Shown here piece after piece: positions 14,761-21,784 of a stretch of 21,784 bases of DNA (position 1 is its first letter; each line of letters opens with the position of its first letter). The translations under genes were made by a program, and so were the position numbers. The notes under the pieces were generated by a model, which worked only from the letters and a program-made list of their open reading frames with translations, was not told the DNA's origin and did not search any database. The DNA is from Thermoleophilia bacterium. Lineage in GTDB: Bacteria > Actinomycetota > Thermoleophilia > Gaiellales > Gaiellaceae. The stretch lies in NCBI GenBank assembly GCA_025935275.1, contig JAICVP010000005.1, positions 1 to 21,784 of the forward strand, given 5' to 3'.

Positions 14761-15201
14761 CTAGTGGTGGTGCGCGTGCACCACCGCGTGCCCGCGTCCG
14801 CGCGCGATGAGCGCCCGGTTGACGGGGAAGGCAGCGACGAACGCGACCGCGAGCGCAATGGCGAGGCTGCCCCAGAAGAGGAGGTCGGCAAGTCCCGCGT
14901 CCATCGCGCCTGGCCAGAGCAGGATGATCGCGTTGTCCACCAGCTCCATGACAGCGATCGAGAGCGTGTCGGAGACGAGGGCGAGACCGACGGCGGTCGC
15001 GAATACGACTCCGGCCCGAAGCAGCGGCACGAGCGTGAACGAGTAGCCGAAGACGAACGCGAGGAGGATTGCGATGGCGATCGACGCGGCGTTGCCCCAG
15101 CCGAGGGCGGTCGCGATGACGAGGCCGAGGACCTCTCCGATCGCGCAGCCCGTGAGGCAGTGGAGGGTGGCCGAGAACGCGAGCCGGTTCAGGCTTGCCA
15201 C
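14761..15201 (-). CDS. DUF4396 family membrane protein
   Basis: The 146-aa product begins (V)ASLNRLAFSATLHCLTGCAIGEVLG, and the FSATLHCLTGCAIGE block is the hallmark of the DUF4396 family as I know it. About four membrane segments follow (LGLVIATALG, AIAIAILLAFVFGYSF, FATAVGLALVSDTLSIAVME, LLFWGSLAIALAVAFVAAF). The C-terminal tail is histidine-rich, ending HAVVHAHHH, and with the membrane-embedded His/Cys this hints at metal binding, though no function is established. The GTG start at 15201 overlaps the GAF gene end by 13 nt; longer in-frame extensions run antisense-like through the GAF gene and are rejected. It is the last gene of a three-gene minus-strand operon. Confidence 0.8.
   Translation of the reverse strand: MASLNRLAFSATLHCLTGCAIGEVLGLVIATALGWGNAASIAIAILLAFVFGYSFTLVPLLRAGVVFATAVGLALVSDTLSIAVMELVDNAIILLWPGAMDAGLADLLFWGSLAIALAVAFVAAFPVNRALIARGRGHAVVHAHHH
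14766..14785. terminator. Possible hairpin at the HD-GYP / DUF4396 convergent junction
   Basis: GGTGGTGC and GCACCACC form a perfect 8-bp stem with a 4-nt loop, 18 nt after the HD-GYP stop. It lies inside the last codons of the convergent DUF4396 gene and encodes part of its His-rich tail, so the pairing may be a coding by-product. No T-run follows. Confidence 0.3.
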
Positions 15202-15680
15202 GGCACGCCGCCGGTATCCCAGCCCACGAGGCTGTGCGGAGAGATCAGGACGGCCACGCGCTCGAGGAGCGCGCTGTCTTCGGGTCCGAAGGCAGCCGGA
15301 GTGTCGGAATCGATGTCGATCTCGCCCACGACCTTGCCCTCGTAGACGATGGGGACGACGATCTCGCTTCGCGTCGAGGGGAAGCAGGAGAGGTAGCGCT
15401 CGTCTGCGTTGACGTCGTCGACGACCTCCGTCTGGCCGCTCGCGGCCGCCGCGCCGCACACGCCCTGGCCGATCGGGATTCGGACGTGCTCCGTCGCCTG
15501 CGGCCCTTTCCATGGCCCGAGCACGAGGTGCCCCTCCTCCACGAGGTAGATCCCGACCCAGGAGTAGTGCTCGAAGCGGTCGTGGAGCACATCCACGGTC
15601 TGGCGGAGCACTTCGTCGGCCTCTGATTCGCGGTTGACGATGCGGTCGACCGCCTCGAGCGCGCCCGTGTAGTGGCTCAC
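15189..15680 (-). CDS. GAF-domain protein, free methionine-(R)-sulfoxide reductase-like
   Basis: The 163-aa product is a single GAF domain of the fRMsr type, enzymes that reduce free methionine-R-sulfoxide. It contains RFEHYSWVGIYLVEEG, the block VRIPIGQGVCGAAAASGQ, and LSCFPSTRSEIVVPIVYEGKVVGEIDIDS, matching the GVCG and xxC...SEIVxP landmarks of the family. Cys75 and Cys99 are 24 residues apart, like Cys94 and the catalytic Cys118 of the E. coli enzyme as I recall it; the position of its Cys84 appears to be His65. That leaves one possible resolving cysteine. The GTG start at 15680 overlaps the thioesterase stop by 4 nt (GTGA). A sensory GAF role is the alternative. Confidence 0.8.
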   Translation of the reverse strand: MSHYTGALEAVDRIVNRESEADEVLRQTVDVLHDRFEHYSWVGIYLVEEGHLVLGPWKGPQATEHVRIPIGQGVCGAAAASGQTEVVDDVNADERYLSCFPSTRSEIVVPIVYEGKVVGEIDIDSDTPAAFGPEDSALLERVAVLISPHSLVGWDTGGVPWQA

Positions 15681-16150
15681 GAGGGCACCGCCAGCTCGAG
15701 GTCGGCGCCCTCGAACCCGGAGACCACGTCGCGATAGGCGTCGGGGACGGGGTGGGGGCGGCGCTCGGCGAGGTCGACGAGGACGAGTGTCTGCCGCGCC
15801 GAGCACATGAGCGCGTCGTCGTCCACGCGGTAGGCCGCGTATTCGCTCGTGACGCTCGAGCGCCCGATGCGCCTCGTCCGCACGAATACCTCGAGCAGGT
15901 CGTCGAAGCTGGCTGGCGCCTCGTAGAGGACGTTGGAGGCGCGCATGACGAACTCGCAGGCGCCCAGGTCGGCGTCGAGCAGGTCGAGATGACGGAGATA
16001 CTCGACGCGGGCGTCGTCGAAGTAGGGGAGGTAGCGCCCGTAGTAGACGATGCCCTGCGCGTCCGTGTCGGAGAAGCCCACGCGGGTGAAGGCGGAGTAC
16101 TTGAACGGCGGCTTGCGCTCGGTCGGCTGCCCGAGGTTCACGCGTGCCAT
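15677..16150 (-). CDS. Acyl-CoA thioesterase, hotdog fold (4HBT, YbgC-like)
   Basis: The 157-aa product is a hotdog-fold thioesterase. Near residues 23-45 it has TRVGFSDTDAQGIVYYGRYLPYFDDARVEY, in which the aspartate of the TDAQG motif is the expected catalytic residue and VYYGRY the typical follow-up. The later strand block RRIGRSSVTSEYAAYR and LMCSARQTLVLVD is also standard. Such enzymes release short-chain or aromatic acyl groups from CoA; the precise substrate is unknown. ATG 16150 opens the minus-strand operon thioesterase-GAF-DUF4396, and it is divergent from the M14 protease with an 88-nt gap. Confidence 0.9.
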   Translation of the reverse strand: MARVNLGQPTERKPPFKYSAFTRVGFSDTDAQGIVYYGRYLPYFDDARVEYLRHLDLLDADLGACEFVMRASNVLYEAPASFDDLLEVFVRTRRIGRSSVTSEYAAYRVDDDALMCSARQTLVLVDLAERRPHPVPDAYRDVVSGFEGADLELAVPS

Positions 16151-16225
16151 CGTAACGGGGGCGGGTCTTGCACTTTTTCCAACAATTTGAAAGGGTCAGG
16201 CCGCTTTTGCACCGGGAAATCGACT

Positions 16226-16234
16226 GGGGAGAGA
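16226..16234 (+). promoter_or_regulatory. Shine-Dalgarno of the M14 carboxypeptidase gene
   Basis: GGGGAGAGA stands 4 nt before ATG 16239. The 88-nt gap upstream is the most AT-rich stretch seen here (around 16171-16193) and includes TTGCAC at 16168, but no clear -10 box is paired with it. Unlike most genes in the window, this one seems to have a true 5' leader. Confidence 0.6.
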
Positions 16235-16238
16235 AGCT

Positions 16239-19200
16239 ATGAAGCGCTGGACCGTCTTGGCTTGCGCTCTCGTCGCCGCCCTTGCCTGGGCCACAGTTGC
16301 GCAGGCCGGCACGAAGAGTCGGGTCTCACTCAACTTTTACCGCGCGACGGTCTCGCAGGCGAAGTACCAGAAGATGCTTGCGAAGGAGATCGACATCGCG
16401 GCCGCGAAGACGACGTTCTCGGGCCGGATGCGGCTCGACCTCGTCCTGACGCGCGGCCAGGCTCGCCTGCTGCGCGCCAAGGGCGTCACGGTGAACCTGC
16501 TCCGTAACGCCAAGGGTCAGACCGCGAAGGAGGCCGCGAAAACGCAGGCGGCCGGCGGGTATGTGGTTTGGCGTGATTACGACAGCAAGAACGGAATCCG
16601 CGACTTTCTCTACACAACCGCGGCCGACAACCCGGACCTCACGAAGCTCGAAGTCATCGGCCACACGGCCAAGGGCCGCGAGATCCTGGCGCTCAAGGTC
16701 ACCGCGAATGCAAGAACGGTGGCTGACGGCACGCGACCGGCAGTGCTCTACAGCTCGACTCAGCATGCGCGTGAATGGATCTCCACCGAAGTGAACCGCC
16801 GTCTGCTTCGCTGGTTCATCGGGGAGTACCGCTCGAACAACGCAACGGTGAGGAACCTGCTCACGACGTCGGAGCTTTGGTTCGTCCTCGTGTGCAACCC
16901 GGACGGCTATCAGTACACGTTCCAAAGCGCCGACACCCGGTTGTGGCGGAAGAATCTCCGAGAGCAGAACGGGACTCCGGGCACGCAGGTGGGTGACGGC
17001 GTCGATCCGAACCGCAACTACGCCGAGCACTGGAACTACGACGGCGAGGGTTCTTCGGGCATCCAGTCGAGCGACACGTATCGCGGACCTTCGGGAGCTT
17101 CCGAGCCTGAGACGCAGGCGATAGAGGATCTGTTCGATGCCGTCGACTTCCGCTTCCAGGTCAACTACCACTCCTTCGGCCAGTGGCTCCTCTATCCGCA
17201 GGGGTGGCAGATCGGGACCCCGACAGGCGACGACCCGATCTTCTACGCCCTGTCGGGCAACAAGGACAACCCGGCCATCGAGGGCTTCAACCCCGGGCTC
17301 TCATCGGACGTCCTCTACGTGACGAACGGTGAGATGACCGACTTCGCGTATTCGCGCAGAGGGACGATCTCCTGGACGCCGGAGCTCTCGCCCGGATGCG
17401 ACAACTGTGGATTCGTCTTTCCGGACGACCCAAACGCAGTGCAGAAGGAGTTCAAGCGGAACCTACCGTTTGCGTTGGACGTCGCCAGGTCCGCGACCAA
17501 TCCGGCCAACCCGGTCTCGCATCTCGGCCTGACGACGAAGCCCTTCTACCTCAAGAGCGACGACACCTACAAGTTCGGCCTCCCTGAGGCGAACTTCGTC
17601 TTTGACTACTCCTATGGCGACCCGCAACCCGTGCAGGTCTTGGCGCAGCGGAGCCTCGGAGCCGTCACGCTGAAGTACCAGATCAACGGCGGCCCGGTTC
17701 AGAGCGAGCCGACGTCGGAGTGGACTGGTGGGGAGAAGTACGACCTCGGCACGAGCCGCTACTACCACGCCGTTCGCGGCATGGTCACGGGGACGGACCC
17801 CGGCGACAGCGTCAAGGTCTGGTTCACCGGCGGCGGACAGACCAGCGACTCCTTCACTTACGAGGCCGTGAGCGAGTCTGCGAACGACGTATTGATCCTC
17901 GCCGCGGAGGACTACACGGGCATCTCGCCGTTCCCGGCGCACCCGGGCCCCGAGTACCTCAGCTTCTATGAGGACGCCCTGGCCGCCAACGGCATCGGGT
18001 ACGACGTCTACGACGTGGACGCCCGCGGGCGCAAGGCGCCGACGAACCTCGGCGTCTTGAGCCACTACGACGCCGTCGTCTGGTACACCGGCGACGACGC
18101 GATCACCCGTGAGGTCGGCTGGGCGGGTGGACAGGCATCGCGTCTGGCGATGGACGAGCTCCTGCACGTGCGCTCGTACCTCAACGAGGGCGGCAAAGTG
18201 CTCTACACGGGCCAGTTTGCCGGGCACCAGTACACGCAGGGCCACGGAGCCCAGCGTTACGACCCGACACAGGCGAATGCGCAGTGCGCGGCGGGCACGC
18301 CCCAGTTCTCGCGCTGCCTGATCCTGTACGGCTCGCCGCAGAGCGACCTGCAGAACGACGTCATCGAGTACTGGTTCGGCGCGTTCCTCACGAACGAGCA
18401 AGCCGGTTTCGACGAGGAGGGCAACAACTTCGACGTGATCGGGACGGACGACCCGTTTTCCGGCTCGTCGATGACCTTCAACGGCGGCGACGGTGCCGAC
18501 AACCAGTTCTTCGACAACGCCTCGTTCATTGCGACTAGTGGGATCCTGCCTGTGAGCACGTACCCGCAGTTCGAGAGTTGGGTGGCGGCGAAGTACGACC
18601 GGCCGGGCGGGCCCTTCGAGCCGCACAGCGGTACGAAGTACGCCTACTCGCAGATCGCCGACCAGACGTTCAAGCGCTTCACCCACACCGTGAACGTGCC
18701 GGCTGGCGGTGCGGACATGTCCTTCTGGGCCTCCTACAACACCGAGGCCGATTGGGATCAGCTCTTCGTGGAGGCTCACACCGTCGGCGAGGACGACTGG
18801 ACGACGCTCGAAGAGTTGAGCGACCCTAGCCATACCTCGCAGGCGACGGGTGAGAGCTGCAAGCCGGAGAACGGCCCCGGAGGGTGGCGCACCATCCATC
18901 CGTTCATGGATCACTACCAGACGATCGTGGGCGACGATTGCGAACCTCACGGCACGTCGGGCGACTGGTGGTCCTCCAACGGGAACTCCGGCGGCTGGGA
19001 CCAGTGGCTGGTCGATCTGACCGGCCCCGACGGACGCTTCGCTGGCAAGCAGATCGAGGTCTCGATCACGTACGTGAGCGACTGGTCGTTCCAGGGGCTC
19101 GGCGTCTTCCTCGACGACATCGTCGTCTCGACGGGTGAGGGAACGACCGACTTCGAGACGGGTGACGGCGGCTGGACGACTCCCGACGCACCGGCAGGGA

Positions 19201-19370
19201 GCGCACCCAACTTCAACACGTGGACTGTCACCGACGCAGCCGGCTTCCCCGAGGGAGCGGTCATCGCCACGCCCGACACGCTCTACATGGGCTTCGGGTT
19301 CGAAGGCATCACCGACGCCGCGACCCGGAACGAGGTCATGGGTCGGGCGATGGACTTCCTGCTGAACTAG
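16239..19370 (+). CDS. Secreted multidomain M14 zinc carboxypeptidase
   Basis: The 1043-aa product has a signal peptide (KRW start, hydrophobic core, likely cut after AQA, residue 23) and a roughly 85-residue pro-region. The M14 domain spans about residues 108-418. Zinc ligands are H176 and E179 in TQHAREW and H311 in VNYHSFGQW. DPNRNY (256-261) supplies the carboxylate-binding Asn/Arg, and E382 in SWTPELS is the catalytic glutamate, so the enzyme should be active. Beyond this lie a beta-rich region, an alpha/beta module (VLILAAEDYTGISPF, YDAVVWYTGDD, LNEGGKVLYTGQ) like a glutamine-amidotransferase fold, and a jelly-roll-like region near the end (VDLTGPDGRFAGKQIEV, FLDDIVVS) as in immune-inhibitor-A-type proteases. 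It probably digests extracellular protein. It is much longer than a simple carboxypeptidase, and no sorting signal is seen. Confidence 0.93.
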   Translation: MKRWTVLACALVAALAWATVAQAGTKSRVSLNFYRATVSQAKYQKMLAKEIDIAAAKTTFSGRMRLDLVLTRGQARLLRAKGVTVNLLRNAKGQTAKEAAKTQAAGGYVVWRDYDSKNGIRDFLYTTAADNPDLTKLEVIGHTAKGREILALKVTANARTVADGTRPAVLYSSTQHAREWISTEVNRRLLRWFIGEYRSNNATVRNLLTTSELWFVLVCNPDGYQYTFQSADTRLWRKNLREQNGTPGTQVGDGVDPNRNYAEHWNYDGEGSSGIQSSDTYRGPSGASEPETQAIEDLFDAVDFRFQVNYHSFGQWLLYPQGWQIGTPTGDDPIFYALSGNKDNPAIEGFNPGLSSDVLYVTNGEMTDFAYSRRGTISWTPELSPGCDNCGFVFPDDPNAVQKEFKRNLPFALDVARSATNPANPVSHLGLTTKPFYLKSDDTYKFGLPEANFVFDYSYGDPQPVQVLAQRSLGAVTLKYQINGGPVQSEPTSEWTGGEKYDLGTSRYYHAVRGMVTGTDPGDSVKVWFTGGGQTSDSFTYEAVSESANDVLILAAEDYTGISPFPAHPGPEYLSFYEDALAANGIGYDVYDVDARGRKAPTNLGVLSHYDAVVWYTGDDAITREVGWAGGQASRLAMDELLHVRSYLNEGGKVLYTGQFAGHQYTQGHGAQRYDPTQANAQCAAGTPQFSRCLILYGSPQSDLQNDVIEYWFGAFLTNEQAGFDEEGNNFDVIGTDDPFSGSSMTFNGGDGADNQFFDNASFIATSGILPVSTYPQFESWVAAKYDRPGGPFEPHSGTKYAYSQIADQTFKRFTHTVNVPAGGADMSFWASYNTEADWDQLFVEAHTVGEDDWTTLEELSDPSHTSQATGESCKPENGPGGWRTIHPFMDHYQTIVGDDCEPHGTSGDWWSSNGNSGGWDQWLVDLTGPDGRFAGKQIEVSITYVSDWSFQGLGVFLDDIVVSTGEGTTDFETGDGGWTTPDAPAGSAPNFNTWTVTDAAGFPEGAVIATPDTLYMGFGFEGITDAATRNEVMGRAMDFLLN

Positions 19371-19380
19371 GCAGGCAGAG

Positions 19381-20742
19381 TCAGCTGACGGGGCCCTCGC
19401 CGCGGATCACGGCGAGGGCCTCGTCGCGCTTGCGCTCCATCAGGTCGGGCGCGAGCGCTTCGAGGTTCAGCCGCAGGAGCGGCTCGGTGTTCGACGGGCG
19501 CACGTTCAGGTGCCAGTCCTCGGCGGTCACGGAGATGCCGTCGAGGTGCGAGACCTCGCCTTCGCCGGAGAAGTGCTCCTTCAGCTCCTGGAGCTTCAGA
19601 GCCACATCCGGGACGGGCGTGTTGATCTCGCCGGTGATGAAATAGCGCTCCCGGAAGGGGCGCAGGAGCTCGGAGAGCGCCTGCCCGCGCTTGGAGACGA
19701 GCTCCAGCATCAGGAGGGCGGGGATCGTCCCCGAGTCGGCCTGGTTGAAGTCCCGGAAGTAGTAGTGACCGGAGACCTCGCCACCGAAGAGGGCGCCGTC
19801 CTTGCGCATGCGCTCCTTGATGAACGCGTGGCCCACGCGGTTGACGAGCGGCGTGCCGCCGTGGCGATTCACGACGTCGGGCACCGCCCAGCTCGCGCGC
19901 ACGTCGTAGATGATCTTGGCGCCGGGCTCCTTCTCGAGCATCGACTCGGCGAGCAGCGCAGTGACGAAGTCGCCCGGGACGAATTCGCCGGTGTCGTCCA
20001 CGAAGAAGCAGCGGTCGGCGTCACCGTCGAAGGCGATGCCGAGGTCGGCCTGCTCCTCCTTGACCTTGCCGATGATGAACTCGCGGTTCTCCTCCAGGAG
20101 CGGGTTCGGCTCGTGATTCGGGAAGGTGCCGTCCGGCTCGAAGAAGCAGGGTACGGCATCGAGAGGCAGCCGCTCGAGGATCGGCGGCAGCATCGCTCCC
20201 GCCATGCCGTTTCCGGCGTCGATCACGACGCGGAGCGGCTTCACCTGGTCCACGTCGATGAAGGAGAGGACGCGCTCGACGAAGGCCGGGTAGATGTCGA
20301 TCCTCTCGGCGGGCGGGTCGTCCACGAGCTCGGGGCTCTCGATCTCGCGGGCTCGATCGCGGATGTCGAGGAGGCCGGAGTCGCCGCCGACGGGCAGCGC
20401 GCCGCGGCGCACGATCTTCGTCCCGGTGTACTCCTTCGGGTTGTGCGAGGCGGTGACCATCACGCCTCCGTCGAGGTCGAGCTCGCCAACGCCGAAATAG
20501 AGCATCTCCGTCCCGATCATCCCGACGTCCTTGACCTCGGCGCCTCCGTCGGTGGCGCCCTGGATCACGGCGCTGGCCATGGACGGGGACGAGACGCGCG
20601 CGTCGTGGCCGACCGCGATCGCCTTCGGCTCGAATTGCTCGACGTAGGCGCGGCCGATCGCGTAGGCGCCCGCCTCGTCCAGCTCGGACGGGTAGATCCC
20701 GCGGACGTCGTACGCCTTGAAGGCCTTCGGGTCTAGGGCCAT
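19381..20742 (-). CDS. manB: Phosphomannomutase/phosphoglucomutase
   Basis: This alpha-D-phosphohexomutase interconverts hexose 6- and 1-phosphates for nucleotide-sugar synthesis. The 453-aa product shows all four active-site loops: the phosphoserine loop VTASHNP (Ser99), the metal-binding DGDADR near residue 240, the sugar-specificity loop GGEVSGHYYFRD, and the C-terminal phosphate-binding RPSNTEPLLR. The N-terminus FKAYDVRGIYPSELDE is typical of PMM/PGM enzymes. ATG 20742 lies inside the end of the HIT gene, a 10-nt overlap, so the two are co-transcribed. The symbol manB follows common usage; whether mannose or glucose phosphate is preferred cannot be told. It converges on the M14 gene with a 10-nt gap. 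Confidence 0.93.
   Translation of the reverse strand: MALDPKAFKAYDVRGIYPSELDEAGAYAIGRAYVEQFEPKAIAVGHDARVSSPSMASAVIQGATDGGAEVKDVGMIGTEMLYFGVGELDLDGGVMVTASHNPKEYTGTKIVRRGALPVGGDSGLLDIRDRAREIESPELVDDPPAERIDIYPAFVERVLSFIDVDQVKPLRVVIDAGNGMAGAMLPPILERLPLDAVPCFFEPDGTFPNHEPNPLLEENREFIIGKVKEEQADLGIAFDGDADRCFFVDDTGEFVPGDFVTALLAESMLEKEPGAKIIYDVRASWAVPDVVNRHGGTPLVNRVGHAFIKERMRKDGALFGGEVSGHYYFRDFNQADSGTIPALLMLELVSKRGQALSELLRPFRERYFITGEINTPVPDVALKLQELKEHFSGEGEVSHLDGISVTAEDWHLNVRPSNTEPLLRLNLEALAPDLMERKRDEALAVIRGEGPVS
19392..19420. terminator. Strong hairpin at the M14 / manB convergent junction
   Basis: GGCCCTCGCCG and CGGCGAGGGCC form a perfect 11-bp GC-rich stem with a 7-nt loop, beginning 21 nt after the M14 stop. 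It lies within the last codons of manB. It could serve as a bidirectional terminator for the convergent pair, although no T-tract follows on either strand. Confidence 0.5.
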
Positions 20743-21209
20743 GCAGCCGCGATCTTACGGCGGGTCTCCTCGAGGGCCTCGGGGAGAACCTTCACATCGG
20801 CCAGGACCGGCATGAAGTTCGTGTCGCCCGCCCAGCGCGGGACGACGTGCAGGTGCACGTGGTCGACGACGCCCGCCCCGGCGATCCGGCTGAGGTTCCA
20901 GCCGAGGTTGAAGCCCTGCGGGCTCATCGTCTCGGCGAGAGCCCCGAGCGCCGCCGAGGCGAGCAGGTGCACCTCGGTGGCCTCGTCGCGGTCCAGCCCG
21001 CCGAAGTCGCCCTCGTGGCGATTCGGAGCGACCATGAGGTGGCCCGACGCATACGGATACTTGTTCAGGAGTACGAAGGCCCGCTCGCCGCGGTGGACGA
21101 CGAGGCCGGTCTCGTCCTCGGCGCCCAGAGCGCGGCAGAAGACGCAGCCTTCCTGCTCGTCGGCCTGCTGGATGTACTCGAGGCGCCAGGGCGCCCAGAG
21201 CTGCTTCAC
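20733..21209 (-). CDS. HIT-family nucleotide hydrolase/phosphorylase
   Basis: The 158-aa product is a histidine-triad protein: the triad HVHLH spans residues 117-121 in VVDHVHLHVVPRWAGD. The N-terminus MKQLWAPWRLEYI followed by GCVFC (21-25), a likely structural zinc site, is typical of the actinobacterial diadenosine-tetraphosphate phosphorylase group (Mycobacterium Rv2613c-like), which cleaves Ap4A. GHLMVAPNRHEGDF and NLGWNLSRIAGAGV support this. The start is GTG 21209, 7 nt after the CorA stop, and the end overlaps manB. Ap4A activity is inferred from the family; other dinucleotide substrates remain possible. Confidence 0.9.
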   Translation of the reverse strand: MKQLWAPWRLEYIQQADEQEGCVFCRALGAEDETGLVVHRGERAFVLLNKYPYASGHLMVAPNRHEGDFGGLDRDEATEVHLLASAALGALAETMSPQGFNLGWNLSRIAGAGVVDHVHLHVVPRWAGDTNFMPVLADVKVLPEALEETRRKIAAAWP

Positions 21210-21216
21210 GCCCGGA

Positions 21217-21784
21217 TCACAGCCAGCGGCGCCAGCGGAAGACGCCGAGGAGCGTGATCCCGAGCAGGACCATCAGGCCGACGACGACCCAGAACCCCTC
21301 GGCTCCGCCCTCGCCGGGCACGTGCGTGTTCATCCCGAAGATGCTGGCGATCAGCGTGAGCGGCAGGAGGATGACCGAGACGACGGTCAGGAGCTGCAGG
21401 CGGTATTGCTGGCGGTGGGAGATGATCGACTCGTTCGTGTCCTCGAGCGCCTCGACGACCTCCTTGTAGTTGTCGAGGAGGTCCCAGATCCGCTCGGCGG
21501 CGTCGACGATGTCGTCGAAGTAGAGCTCGAGGTCATGCGGCAGGAAACGCTGCGTGTGGCGCTCGAGGAGCCGAAGCGTCGCGCGCTCGGGCTTGATGAT
21601 CTTCCGGTAGGCGATGATCTCCTGCTTCGCGTCGGAGATGTCGCGTACGATCTCTTCGCTGCGCCGCTCCTCGAGCTGGTCCTCGATGGCGTCGAGCTTG
21701 TGCCCGACCTTGTCCAGGATCGGGAAGCAGTAGTCGAAGAGGTCGTCGAGCACGTGGTAGAGCAGGTAGCCCGAGGCCTTCGAG
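21217..21784 (-). CDS. corA: CorA-type Mg/Co transporter, C-terminal part (5' end outside window)
   Basis: The frame runs off the window edge; the last visible upstream codons read YLLYHVLDDLFDYCFPILDKV, a typical internal CorA sequence. The long cytoplasmic helices (EERRSEEIVRDISDAKQEI, YFDDIVDAAERIWDLLDNYKEVVEALEDTNES) lead into two membrane segments: VVSVILLPLTLIASIFGMN, with the selectivity-filter GMN motif, and FWVVVGLMVLLGITLLGVF, followed by a basic RWRRWL end. This is the pentameric divalent-cation channel architecture. The GTG at 21753 is an internal codon and not the start. It leads the minus-strand run CorA-HIT-manB. Mg, Co, Ni and Zn specificity cannot be separated. Confidence 0.93.
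   Translation of the reverse strand, partial: SKASGYLLYHVLDDLFDYCFPILDKVGHKLDAIEDQLEERRSEEIVRDISDAKQEIIAYRKIIKPERATLRLLERHTQRFLPHDLELYFDDIVDAAERIWDLLDNYKEVVEALEDTNESIISHRQQYRLQLLTVVSVILLPLTLIASIFGMNTHVPGEGGAEGFWVVVGLMVLLGITLLGVFRWRRWL

Noticed and set aside
16160..16225. Riboswitch or structured leader before the M14 gene
   Set aside because: The short AT-rich leader shows no conserved aptamer motif or strong pairing that I could trace.
17463..18950. A 495-aa minus-strand frame opposite the M14 gene
   Set aside because: It is antisense to a clearly coding secreted protease and has no motif; typical of a mirror frame in GC-rich DNA.
19510..20736. A 408-aa plus-strand frame opposite manB
   Set aside because: manB on the minus strand has all four active-site loops; the plus frame is acidic/His-rich noise without a domain.

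Overview
The window is a gene-dense, high-GC bacterial segment with about 22 protein genes, most separated by a few bases or overlapping. Gene order and protein style point to an actinobacterium, perhaps a Thermoleophilia-type lineage (Gaiella/Solirubrobacter relatives). This is inferred from pdxS-x-pdxT-yebC...ruvCAB...rel, an order close to that of Mycobacterium; no rRNA or marker search was possible. I saw no tRNA, rRNA, CRISPR array, insertion sequence or prophage gene.

Layout. 1-1068: 3' part of a HerA-like ATPase. 1158-4783: vitamin B6 synthase genes pdxS and pdxT with an FAD amine-oxidase-like gene between them, then the regulator/translation factor yebC. 4842-7177: a small unknown gene and the Holliday-junction genes ruvC, ruvA, ruvB, joined by ATGA overlaps. 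7174-7994 (minus): a glyoxalase-fold protein and an unknown 151-aa protein. 8039-12831: recJ, a bifunctional (p)ppGpp synthetase/hydrolase (rel) and a coiled-coil protein abutting rel. 12832-13304: tandem palindromes and a decayed GGDEF gene. 13305-14747: a multi-pass membrane HD-GYP protein. 14761-16150 (minus): a three-gene overlapping operon (thioesterase, GAF/fRMsr-like protein, DUF4396 membrane protein). 16239-19370: a large secreted M14 carboxypeptidase. 19381-21784 (minus): CorA-type transporter (5' end outside the window), HIT hydrolase and phosphomannomutase/phosphoglucomutase.

Themes. Much of the window is core housekeeping: cofactor synthesis, recombination and repair (ruvABC, recJ), stringent response. 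The less ordinary parts are the FAD oxidoreductase within the pdxS-pdxT cluster, which lacks an ATG/GTG/TTG start upstream of its Rossmann motif; the rel-linked coiled-coil protein; the broken GGDEF gene beside an HD-GYP gene; and the secreted protease with several C-terminal modules. A recurring regulatory pattern is a TANNNT or GATAAR hexamer ending 6-8 nt before the start codon of eight genes, which suggests widespread leaderless transcription. TAG is the commonest stop codon, which is unusual at this base composition. No clearly new multi-gene system is evident.
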